5,284 nt of DNA from Thermoplasmata archaeon (GTDB taxonomy: Archaea > Thermoplasmatota > Thermoplasmata > Thermoplasmatales > Thermoplasmataceae), in contig JAJZZW010000130.1 in assembly GCA_021797385.1 (NCBI GenBank), forward strand, positions 1 through 5,284. Reading direction: 5' to 3'. The position numbers and the translations under genes were made by a program. Shown here in pieces: positions 1-5,104 of this stretch. Each line of letters begins with the position of its first letter. Position 1 is the first letter of the stretch. Below the pieces are notes generated by a model that was not told the DNA's origin, did not search any database, and worked only from the letters and a program-made list of their open reading frames with translations.

Positions 1-103
1 CGGCATATCCTGGGACAACCTTTGTAACACCCCTGATAAGCTTGAATATCGCTTCACTGCACCAGAAGCACCCTGTCCCGAAAACTATAGATTTCTCTTC
101 CAT
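1..103 (-). CDS. msrA: Peptide methionine sulfoxide reductase MsrA, N-terminal fragment (cut by window edge)
   Basis: MsrA reduces methionine-S-sulfoxide in proteins and free methionine back to methionine, a cytoplasmic oxidative-damage repair reaction. Only the first 34 residues lie in the window. They begin MEEKSIVF and carry the family hallmark GCFWC at residues 11-15, so C12 is the expected catalytic cysteine, followed by SEAIF and later VVPGYA, all typical of the MsrA N-terminus. The start at 103 fits the family, which usually has only a few residues before GCFWC. No Shine-Dalgarno sequence precedes the ATG, but a TATA-like box lies about 24 nt upstream on the minus strand, so the mRNA is probably leaderless. 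The gene diverges from the CoA-transferase. Family assignment is firm; the rest of the protein, including any fused MsrB domain, is outside the window. Confidence 0.93.
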   Translation of the reverse strand, partial: MEEKSIVFGTGCFWCSEAIFKLIRGVTKVVPGYA

Positions 104-120
104 ATGTTAATATTATTCAC

Positions 121-134
121 GGTATAATAAATAT
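121..134 (-). promoter_or_regulatory. TATA-like box of msrA, possibly bidirectional
   Basis: Read on the minus strand this is TATTTATTATACC. Its centre is about 24 nt before the msrA ATG, the spacing expected for a leaderless archaeal transcript. The same AT block read on the plus strand (TATAATAAAT) would place a transcription start near 153, just before the GGAGGTGAT at 158, so it may serve both directions. The assignment rests on spacing and composition only. Confidence 0.5.
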
Positions 135-157
135 TGCCCCGTGTAGCATTACAGTAT

Positions 158-166
158 GGAGGTGAT
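158..166 (+). promoter_or_regulatory. Perfect Shine-Dalgarno sequence not in register with the downstream CoA-transferase start
   Basis: GGAGGTGAT is a full complement to the usual archaeal 16S rRNA 3' end (ATCACCTCC). It sits 7 nt before the ATG at 174, an ideal spacing, but 68 nt before the ATG of the CoA-transferase at 235. It is the only such perfect site I noticed in the window, where the other genes seem to lack leaders, so it probably marks translation of the short ORF at 174. Confidence 0.5.
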
Positions 167-173
167 ATTCCGG

Positions 174-314
174 ATGCTTCCAATGAAATACGGGCTTATC
201 CCAAAACCTAAATACTTTCAGCAATTATTAAAAAATGGGCGTACTCGATGGAATAAAGATACTGGATTTAACGCAGGCAATGTCCGGGCCGTTTGCAACA
301 ATGCTTCTGGGTGA
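174..314 (+). CDS. Possible 46-residue leader or overlapping ORF in front of the CoA-transferase
   Basis: This short reading frame starts at ATG 174 (a second in-frame ATG is at 183) and ends at TGA 312-314. It encodes 46 residues beginning MLPMKYGLIPKPKYFQQLLK. Support is the perfect Shine-Dalgarno 7 nt upstream and a possible plus-strand TATA about 25 nt before position 153. It overlaps the first 80 nt of the CoA-transferase in a different frame. The overlapped part probably reflects transferase coding constraints, so only about the first 20 codons could be independent. The frame meets the transferase frame at a run of six A (230-235), where a +1 slip or a one-base sequence error would fuse the two. 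I recognise no family. It could be a translated leader, a mis-sequenced N-terminal extension, or chance. Confidence 0.25.
   Translation: MLPMKYGLIPKPKYFQQLLKNGRTRWNKDTGFNAGNVRAVCNNASG
201..216 (+). promoter_or_regulatory. Putative BRE/TATA element for leaderless CoA-transferase mRNA
   Basis: CCAAAACC followed by TAAATAC resembles a purine/A-rich BRE plus TATA box. The TATA part is centred about 23 nt before the ATG at 235, close to the spacing for a leaderless start. It competes with the alternative reading in which transcription starts near 153 and uses the Shine-Dalgarno at 158. Confidence 0.4.
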
Positions 315-1437
315 TCTGGGGGCAGATGTAATCAAGGTTGAGCCTCCTGATGGGGATCAGACCCGTTCATGGGCTCCGCCATACATGGAAGGCATATCAT
401 CATATTTTATGAGCACAAACCGGAACAAGAAAAGCATTTCCATTGATCTGAAAAGTCCAGATGGAAAGGAAATATTGAGGAAATTAATAAAGAACTCCGA
501 TGTCCTGGTTGAAAACTTCAGGCCTGGAGTTATGGCTAAACTTGGATTCCCTGAATCTGAGGCAAGAAAAATTAATCCGGATCTGATTTACTGCAGCATT
601 TCCGGATTCGGGCAGGATGGGCCGATGAAGAATTTCCCAGGATATGACCTTGTTATACTCGCCATGAGCGGGCTTCTGGGAATCACAGGAAATCCCGGTT
701 CCTCCCCTGTAAAATTCGGGGTACCCATCGCAGATATAACAACTGCCCTGTTTGCAACCGTATCGATTCTGGCTGCACTTTACAGCAGAAAAAATACGGG
801 AAAGGCACAGTATATTGATTTATCCATGCTGGATTCGAACTTCCTGGTGCTTACACATCAGCTCACCTCCTACCTTTCAACGGGGAAAAATCCGGGAAAA
901 CTGGGTTCGGCACATTCAAGCATAGCTCCCTACCAGGCTTTCAAAACAGGTGATGGATACATTGTCATCACAGTAGGCACAGAAAAGCTATGGCAGATTT
1001 TTTGCAATGTAATGGATCCTTCCATGCTTGCCCGGGATGAATTTCGATCTAATGTTGACAGGGTGAAAAACAGGGAATTGCTGGAATCAAAAATAAATAA
1101 ATTGCTTGAAAACAAAACGACATCCACCGCATATAAGATGCTGTCGGAGGCAGGGATACCATGTGCCCCGGTTAATACAATCAGTGAAGCCACTAAAAAT
1201 GAGCAGGTCATATTCAGGGAAATGATCCTGAAAATGAAGACAGATTATGGCAACATAACTATACCGGGAACCCCTTTCAAGTTTTCCGGCACACCAGGAA
1301 CAATAAGGACACCGCCGCCATCCCTGGGAAACGGGAATGAAGATATATTGAAAAATGCAGGATATTCAGATGAAGAGATAGAGGAATTTTACAGAAATAA
1401 TGTTATATTCCGGAAAAAAACTGACATTCAGGAGTAA
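235..1437 (+). CDS. Class III CoA-transferase (CaiB/BaiF/Frc family)
   Basis: Family III CoA-transferases move coenzyme A from an acyl-CoA donor to a free carboxylate in the cytoplasm through an aspartyl-CoA anhydride intermediate; members serve oxalate, carnitine, succinate/malate and aromatic acid metabolism. The 400 residues span the whole family length. The N-terminus LDGIKILDLTQAMSGPFATM and then LLGDLGADVIKVEPP are the classic opening. NPDLIYCSISGFGQDGP (about 114-130) and GYDLVILAMSGLLGITG (136-152) follow. The expected catalytic aspartate is D167 in FGVPIADITTALFA, followed by ILAALYSRKNTGKAQYIDLSMLD. The C-terminal part has GIPCAPVNT and PGTPFKFSGTPG, also typical. The start at 235 matches the family, and an in-frame TAA at 229-231 rules out extension in this frame. 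The acid substrate cannot be told from sequence and no pathway partner is adjacent. Confidence 0.93.
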   Translation: MGVLDGIKILDLTQAMSGPFATMLLGDLGADVIKVEPPDGDQTRSWAPPYMEGISSYFMSTNRNKKSISIDLKSPDGKEILRKLIKNSDVLVENFRPGVMAKLGFPESEARKINPDLIYCSISGFGQDGPMKNFPGYDLVILAMSGLLGITGNPGSSPVKFGVPIADITTALFATVSILAALYSRKNTGKAQYIDLSMLDSNFLVLTHQLTSYLSTGKNPGKLGSAHSSIAPYQAFKTGDGYIVITVGTEKLWQIFCNVMDPSMLARDEFRSNVDRVKNRELLESKINKLLENKTTSTAYKMLSEAGIPCAPVNTISEATKNEQVIFREMILKMKTDYGNITIPGTPFKFSGTPGTIRTPPPSLGNGNEDILKNAGYSDEEIEEFYRNNVIFRKKTDIQE

Positions 1438-1477
1438 TCTTTCGGCGTATATATAATTATTTAGTCCATCAATAAAA

Positions 1478-1666
1478 TTATTCATTTTCATATCTGAATT
1501 TTATCAGTTTCAGGTCATGCATGAATTCCCTCATTATATACTTAGGGAGTTCAAGACCCGCATCCTGGGCTTTGCGGCACATATCAACGGTTTCTTCATG
1601 TGTCAGGATGGTGGATTTTCCTGTTCTGCTGTAAAGTATCATGTAGCCAAGGTCTTCGCAAATCAT
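1478..1666 (-). CDS. Small protein of 62 residues, possibly ribbon-helix-helix-like
   Basis: I do not recognise a named family. The protein starts MICEDLGYMILYSRTGKS. The segment STILTHEETVDMCRKAQDAG followed by LELPKYIMREFMHDLKLIKF reads like a MetJ/Arc/CopG-type unit: a short strand, helix A (EETVDMCRKAQDAG), a turn (LELP), then helix B (KYIMREFMHDL). If so it would be a small dimeric DNA-binding regulator; this is an inference from pattern. Reasons to believe it is coding: codon choice matches its neighbours, it ends 40 bp after the convergent CoA-transferase without overlap, and a TATA-like ATTATAAT is centred about 26 nt before the ATG. The frame stays open 11 codons upstream but offers no standard start there. 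The opposite-strand frame over this region is a shadow. Confidence 0.6.
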   Translation of the reverse strand: MICEDLGYMILYSRTGKSTILTHEETVDMCRKAQDAGLELPKYIMREFMHDLKLIKFRYENE

Positions 1667-1687
1667 GCATGGAAATGCCAGAGTGCA

Positions 1688-1700
1688 ATTATAATGTTTT
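1688..1700 (-). promoter_or_regulatory. TATA-like box of the 62-residue protein gene
   Basis: On the minus strand the sequence reads AAAACATTATAATT, an A-rich BRE-like start followed by ATTATAAT centred about 26 nt upstream of the ATG at 1666. No Shine-Dalgarno is present, consistent with a leaderless transcript. It lies in the 71-nt spacer shared with the divergent aldo/keto reductase. Confidence 0.45.
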
Positions 1701-1703
1701 CAT

Positions 1704-1718
1704 TCAAACTTTATATAT
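1704..1718 (+). promoter_or_regulatory. TATA box of the aldo/keto reductase gene
   Basis: CAAAC followed by TTTATATAT (1710-1718) is a good archaeal BRE/TATA match. The box is centred 24 nt before the ATG at 1738, which supports that ATG as the leaderless start rather than upstream in-frame ATGs at 1600, 1669 or 1717. Confidence 0.55.
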
Positions 1719-1737
1719 GAAATTCATTTATACATAT

Positions 1738-2700
1738 ATGGAATATACAAATCTTGGATATACTGATTTGAAAGTATCTAAACTCTGCCTCGGTGGAATG
1801 TCTTTTGGAAGTGCTGCATGGATGGCCGACCGGCAAACATCCATTAAAATTATAAAAAAGGCTATAGACTATGGCATAAATTTTATTGACACTGCAAATA
1901 TATACTCTTCTGGCGAATCAGAAAAAATAGTCGGAGAAGCAGTATCAGGCTACAGGAATGAACTGGTAATCAGCACCAAGGGCGGTGGAAAGATCAATGA
2001 CTTTGTACAGGGATTCAGCAGGACAGTACTGGGAAATGAACTGAGGAATAGCATAAAAAATCTCAGGACCGATTATGTTGATATATATTTCCTTCATACC
2101 ATATTCGATACTGTTGACTTTTCTGATACAGCAAAGACACTGTCAGAGTTTGTTTCATCCGGAAAGGTTGGATACACGGGGCTCAGCAATTTTGCCGGAT
2201 ATCAGCTTGCAGAATTTTACACTGTCATGGAATTGCAGGAGAACATAAGGCCTGTAATAGTTCAGAACCATTACAATGCGGTATACCGTGAGGATGAACG
2301 GGATGCCATCAACTTCTGCAATAAACATCATATTGCATATTCTCCCTTCTCCCCGCTTGCTGCAGGTTTCCTATCAGGGAAATACAGGCGTGGTGAAAAC
2401 ACCGAAACAACAAGAACCAGAACCTATCCGGTAATGAAGTCCAGATATTTCAGCAATGAGGATTATGATGTACTGGAATCCATGGAGGAAGTTGCCAGAA
2501 GCAAGGGGATATCTGTATCCCAGCTGGCACTGGCCTATATATTGAATAAGGGTTTCATCCCTGTAATAGGTGCAACAAAGCCTGAATATCTCGATGATGA
2601 CATTGAAGCACTGAAAATTAAGCTCGGCAAGGATGATATAGCAGCAATTGAGGAAAAATACAAGCCTCACAGAATTATCAAGGGTACGGCAGGTTATTAA
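1738..2700 (+). CDS. Aldo/keto reductase (AKR superfamily)
   Basis: This is a cytoplasmic NAD(P)H-dependent oxidoreductase of the (beta/alpha)8-barrel AKR superfamily, reducing aldehydes or ketones or oxidising alcohols; the substrate is unknown. The 320 residues match the usual length. It opens MEYTNLGYTDLKVSKLCLGG. The catalytic tetrad is complete: D51 and Y56 in FIDTANIYSSGESEKIVGEA, K81 in VISTKGGG, and H120 in DIYFLH. GLSN (148-151), the cofactor loop PFSPLAAGFLSGKY (203-216), IPVIGATKPEYL (274-285) and the final KYKPHRIIKGTAGY are family signatures. The frame is open back to 1600, but those 46 residues are cysteine- and aromatic-rich, unlike any AKR N-terminus, and lie opposite another gene. 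The TATA box at 1710 fixes the start at 1738. Its stop codon overlaps that of the convergent glycosyltransferase. Confidence 0.94.
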   Translation: MEYTNLGYTDLKVSKLCLGGMSFGSAAWMADRQTSIKIIKKAIDYGINFIDTANIYSSGESEKIVGEAVSGYRNELVISTKGGGKINDFVQGFSRTVLGNELRNSIKNLRTDYVDIYFLHTIFDTVDFSDTAKTLSEFVSSGKVGYTGLSNFAGYQLAEFYTVMELQENIRPVIVQNHYNAVYREDERDAINFCNKHHIAYSPFSPLAAGFLSGKYRRGENTETTRTRTYPVMKSRYFSNEDYDVLESMEEVARSKGISVSQLALAYILNKGFIPVIGATKPEYLDDDIEALKIKLGKDDIAAIEEKYKPHRIIKGTAGY

Positions 2701-3881
2701 TTACTGTTTTTTAATTTTGAAACTGCATCATTGAAGAGTTCTATGAGCTGGTTATCAACGATATTTGCATCGAACATTTTTCCTGCTATCTCCCTTCTCA
2801 GCATTTTCTCCCTGTAATAATCAGTTTTGTTTCTTTCTTTGATTGCCTTTACCCTTTCTATTTCTTTGAGAAACATTTTAGGATTTCTCGGGACAGCCAC
2901 ACCGAAGATATTGTCCTGCCTGACTATGTAACGGGGTCCCATTGAGGTTGAAGAAACTATAAGGTAGAGTCCGGAAGCAAGTCCCTCAATAGCAGATATG
3001 GAAAGAGACTCATTTATTGATGGAACAATCATGACATCGCTGCCCGCCAGAAGCCGTACCTTTTCCTCGTTTGATACGTATCCATGTATAACTGTATTTT
3101 CATTTTTCATTTTGATTAATTTATCCAGATAGGGCCCTTTTCCGATGATATGCAGGTTTAAGTCTGATATTTTTTCCAGTGCAAGGAGCATGTCTACACC
3201 CTTGCTTTCCATGAGCCTTCCAAGATAAACAACCGAAAATTCATCGTTGTCAAAGCATCCGTAGTTTTTGAACTGTACATTGTTATAGGGTATTTCCCTT
3301 ATGTAATCTGAACTGCATTTTATTTTCCTGTAATACTGTGACTGGAATTTATTCTGGGTATGGATAAAAAATTTTATGCCCGTTTTAAGAAATTTATTGA
3401 AAATGAGCTTGGTAAGTATTCTTGAATAAGCCTTGGAGAGTGCTCCCAGTGTATCGAGAACCTCAAAGAAGGTACCGTGGTTTCCCAGTATAACTGTTTT
3501 TCCGTCTTTGATCAATCTATAACCAACGGTTCTGAACATGATGGTCGGTGATATGAAGTAATAAACATCGAATCCTCTTATCTTCTCATATATCTGTTTA
3601 TATGTGTATATGCCGATGAGGCCCATGGACAGTATGTGTGAAACTTTGAGCACTGTATTGGAAGCCATAACATCAAATGAGAACGCACTGGGAACATAGT
3701 TAAAATCGTATTTTTTTATCTTTCCATCATATCCCCTCGGAATTCCGGCCCCGAATAATGTGACTTCGTATCCCTGGTGTGTGAAGAGTTCTGCTATATC
3801 CTTTGCATTTTCTTCACCGCCACCTGCGAATTCCAGATTCATTGAACCGATAATTGCCAGTTTCAATTGTCCACGGGGCAT
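2697..3881 (-). CDS. Glycosyltransferase, GT4-type (GT-B fold)
   Basis: This protein of 394 residues is predicted to transfer a sugar from a nucleotide-sugar donor to an acceptor in glycan or glycolipid synthesis at the cytoplasmic side of the membrane. The N-terminal Rossmann half starts LKLAIIGS and has GGGEENAKDIAELFTHQGYEVTLFG (20-44). H135 in LGNHGTFFE may be an acceptor-site residue. The C-terminal half has VVYLGRLMESKGVD (217-230, R222 and K227 for donor phosphates), LHIIGKGP, HGYVSNEEKVRLLAGSDVMIVPS, and the E-x7-E pair E291/E299 in NESLSISAIEG. There is no signal peptide or membrane segment. The ATG at 3881 is used; a TTG five codons in (3866) would give MKLAIIGS, an equally family-like start. 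No other glycan gene is adjacent, so acceptor and linkage are unknown. Confidence 0.88.
   Translation of the reverse strand: MPRGQLKLAIIGSMNLEFAGGGEENAKDIAELFTHQGYEVTLFGAGIPRGYDGKIKKYDFNYVPSAFSFDVMASNTVLKVSHILSMGLIGIYTYKQIYEKIRGFDVYYFISPTIMFRTVGYRLIKDGKTVILGNHGTFFEVLDTLGALSKAYSRILTKLIFNKFLKTGIKFFIHTQNKFQSQYYRKIKCSSDYIREIPYNNVQFKNYGCFDNDEFSVVYLGRLMESKGVDMLLALEKISDLNLHIIGKGPYLDKLIKMKNENTVIHGYVSNEEKVRLLAGSDVMIVPSINESLSISAIEGLASGLYLIVSSTSMGPRYIVRQDNIFGVAVPRNPKMFLKEIERVKAIKERNKTDYYREKMLRREIAGKMFDANIVDNQLIELFNDAVSKLKNSN
2707..2719 (+). terminator. T-tract just after the aldo/keto reductase stop
   Basis: A run of six T (2707-2712), AA, then four T lies 7 nt after the reductase stop codon. Archaeal RNA polymerase terminates intrinsically on such U-tracts without a hairpin. 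The tract lies inside the last codons of the convergent glycosyltransferase (KLKNSN), so it could simply reflect lysine codons on the other strand. Confidence 0.35.
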
Positions 3882-3890
3882 AATTAAGGA

Positions 3891-3920
3891 ATTATATTTT
3901 AAATGTTCGATTTATTTTTC
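3891..3920 (-). promoter_or_regulatory. Candidate TATA region of the glycosyltransferase gene
   Basis: Two TATA-like stretches occur upstream of the ATG at 3881 on the minus strand: GAAAAATAAATCG centred about 33 nt away and CATTTAAAATATAAT centred about 17 nt away. Neither has the exact 24-26 nt spacing seen at the other genes. The first would give a leader of a few bases before the ATG; the second would favour the TTG at 3866. No Shine-Dalgarno is visible. Confidence 0.3.
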
Positions 3921-3950
3921 CAGTTTTTCAGGGAAAATTGGGAAAACCGC

Positions 3951-3967
3951 TTTATTAATATAAAAAT
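3951..3967 (+). promoter_or_regulatory. TATA-like element upstream of the RHH gene
   Basis: TTTATTAATATAAAAAT is the strongest AT block in the spacer between the divergent glycosyltransferase and RHH genes. On the plus strand it would start transcription near 3985-3990, where an in-frame TTG (3988) lies. A second candidate, ATTAAATAT at 4021-4029, is centred about 26 nt before an in-frame GTG at 4051. Which one drives the gene is not decided by the sequence. Confidence 0.35.
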
Positions 3968-4059
3968 CTACGATAAAAATAATCATCTTGAATCTAATAC
4001 GAGAAAAGTCAGTAAAAAAGATTAAATATGAGTATTACTATAATCATACTGTGAAAGAA

Positions 4060-4323
4060 ATGAACGACAGAATAACAATATCTATAACTCCAGAACTCCA
4101 TAATGCAATAATGATAGCTTCAGAAGAGAAAGACATAAGTATATCACGGACTATAGAAAATGCTTTGAGAGATTCTTCCGATTTTCGCAAATTTGTTGAA
4201 AAGGCAAAAAAATACTCAGAGCTTGAGCAAAATATATATCCAAATGCAGTTAGCCCTGCCCTCCATCATATCCTTTCCAAGACAGAAACTAATCCGATTC
4301 AAGAAGTAGAAAATAAAATCTGA
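4060..4323 (+). CDS. Ribbon-helix-helix (CopG/Arc-type) DNA-binding protein
   Basis: This small protein of 87 residues looks like a dimeric RHH transcription factor or antitoxin. The N-terminal RITISITPELHNAIMIASEE then KDISISRTIENALRDSS has the RHH layout: a beta strand (RITISI, 4-9) that would pair in the dimer and enter the major groove, helix A (PELHNAIMIASEEKD), the ISIS turn, and helix B (RTIENALRD). The C-terminal half (FRKFVEKAKKYSELEQ and onward) is unassigned and could bind a partner. ATG 4060 places the strand at the very N-terminus as is usual; in-frame GTG 4051 and TTG 3988 are alternatives with TATA-like boxes at suitable distance. Codons and composition are AT-richer than in the genes to the left. 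It is convergent with the GNAT-like gene, whose class is often partnered with RHH antitoxins, but no operon exists here. Confidence 0.78.
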   Translation: MNDRITISITPELHNAIMIASEEKDISISRTIENALRDSSDFRKFVEKAKKYSELEQNIYPNAVSPALHHILSKTETNPIQEVENKI

Positions 4324-4329
4324 ATCGAA

Positions 4330-4351
4330 ATAAGTTGTAACTTATATTTTT
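4330..4351 (+). terminator. Inverted repeat plus T-run between convergent genes
   Basis: ATAAGTT-GT-AACTTAT (4330-4345) is a perfect 7-bp inverted repeat with a 2-nt centre, 6 nt after the RHH stop codon and followed by A and five T (4347-4351). This can be read as a terminator for the RHH transcript, although a 2-nt loop is too tight for a good hairpin with all 7 pairs. It could instead be a protein-binding palindrome. Confidence 0.35.
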
Positions 4352-4359
4352 AAATTATA

Positions 4360-4944
4360 TCAATGTTCTCGAAGATCATACACCATAAAAATAAGCTCTC
4401 CTAGCCAATCATTTGAAGTATACTTATCGGAACATTGAATAAACCCTAATTCCGGTTTCATATAATAATTGTTCACCAATTTCACGGGGTCTGATCCATC
4501 AGCTTCTAGAGCAATCATATTAACATCTATTTTTCTACACTGATTTTTCAACATTTGAATCATTCTTATACCATCTCCTCTAGCCTCCGGTGGCCCTTCG
4601 GAATTTCTGTTAAAATATTCTACCTCCAAACATTTTTCATTTTCAATCTGCTTGCAGTATGCATTACAAGGAATATGGTTAAATTTAATTATGGTTCCTA
4701 AAGTTGATATTTTGACGGCTACAATAACGCTTATTTCATTGTTTCTTATGCGAGCAAAGGCATCCTGGCTCTGTAATTTTGCAAGCTTGACATATTCTTC
4801 TAGTTTTATATTGTTCATATACGAGTCGGTAGATCCAAATCGTCTGTTTAAATACTTTTCAAGATTCCTTGTATAAGGGGAACGAAGTTTTATGCTATTT
4901 ATCACGCTCAACGTATATAACACGTAAATTAAAATGTTTAGCAT
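4360..4944 (-). CDS. GNAT-like N-acetyltransferase domain protein
   Basis: This protein of 194 residues has a C-terminal half resembling the GNAT fold, in which acetyl-CoA donates an acetyl group to an amine. The supporting pattern is a strand LEVEYFNRN (106-114), the acetyl-CoA loop EARGDG (120-125, a variant of the Q/R-x-x-G-x-G/A motif) followed by helix IRMIQMLKNQCRK, strand NMIALEADG (142-150), and VNNYYMKPELGFIQ (157-170), the common asparagine-tyrosine-GF ending. ISVIVAVKI (71-79) would be an early core strand. The first 42 residues match nothing I know. ATG 4944 is the longest start; GTG 4905 and ATG 4818 (giving 152 residues, a usual GNAT size) are alternatives. A minus-strand TATA-like GGAAATATAAAGAG at 5052-5065 would leave a leader of nearly 90 nt. 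Substrate unknown; a toxin role is conceivable from the RHH neighbour but unproven. Confidence 0.65.
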   Translation of the reverse strand: MLNILIYVLYTLSVINSIKLRSPYTRNLEKYLNRRFGSTDSYMNNIKLEEYVKLAKLQSQDAFARIRNNEISVIVAVKISTLGTIIKFNHIPCNAYCKQIENEKCLEVEYFNRNSEGPPEARGDGIRMIQMLKNQCRKIDVNMIALEADGSDPVKLVNNYYMKPELGFIQCSDKYTSNDWLGELIFMVYDLREH

Positions 4945-5075
4945 CTGACTTTTATTTTCATGCTAGTGGTCTAACCTGATAGAGAAATAACAATTCTGAA
5001 TTAAATACCTTTGATTTGAGGGACATTGAATTTTTAGTGAAGAATCTTGTTCTCTTTATATTTCCCTAACATGTA

Positions 5076-5085
5076 TTTTAAATAT
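5076..5085 (+). promoter_or_regulatory. TATA box of the CBS-domain gene
   Basis: TTTTAAATAT is centred about 24-25 nt before the ATG at 5105, the same spacing as at the msrA and aldo/keto reductase genes, and no Shine-Dalgarno lies between. It supports a leaderless transcript beginning at or next to 5105. Confidence 0.5.
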
Positions 5086-5104
5086 CAACATATAATCATT
5101 GATT

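Noticed and set aside
930..1211. Minus-strand open frame inside the CoA-transferase
   Set aside because: It lies wholly within a confidently identified gene, has a low-complexity Ser/Leu-rich shadow translation and no family resemblance.
1600..1640. RTGKST in the 62-residue protein as a P-loop
   Set aside because: It lacks the full G-x4-G-K-S/T spacing and the protein is too small for a nucleotide-binding fold.
1517..1720. Plus-strand open frame of 67 codons
   Set aside because: It is the reverse shadow of the 62-residue minus-strand gene, which has the more natural composition and a promoter; the frame also runs through the promoter spacer.
1600..1737. In-frame N-terminal extension of the aldo/keto reductase starting at ATG 1600
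   Set aside because: The extra 46 residues are rich in Cys and aromatic residues, do not resemble any AKR N-terminus, lie opposite the 62-residue protein gene, and pass through the TATA box that positions the start at 1738.
2374..2670. Minus-strand open frame inside the aldo/keto reductase
   Set aside because: It is antisense to a well-supported gene; its Cys- and Tyr-rich translation is typical of a shadow frame.
3760..3963. Plus-strand open frame over the glycosyltransferase N-terminus
   Set aside because: Most of it is antisense to the conserved nucleotide-binding start of the glycosyltransferase and the rest is spacer; no recognisable protein features.
4652..4876. Plus-strand open frame of 74 codons opposite the GNAT-like gene
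   Set aside because: It is a hydrophobic shadow; the minus-strand frame is longer and shows GNAT-like motifs.
4945..5104. Search for a small RNA, tRNA or attachment site in the 160-bp spacer
   Set aside because: No cloverleaf, direct repeat or long inverted repeat was seen; only AT-rich promoter-like stretches are present.
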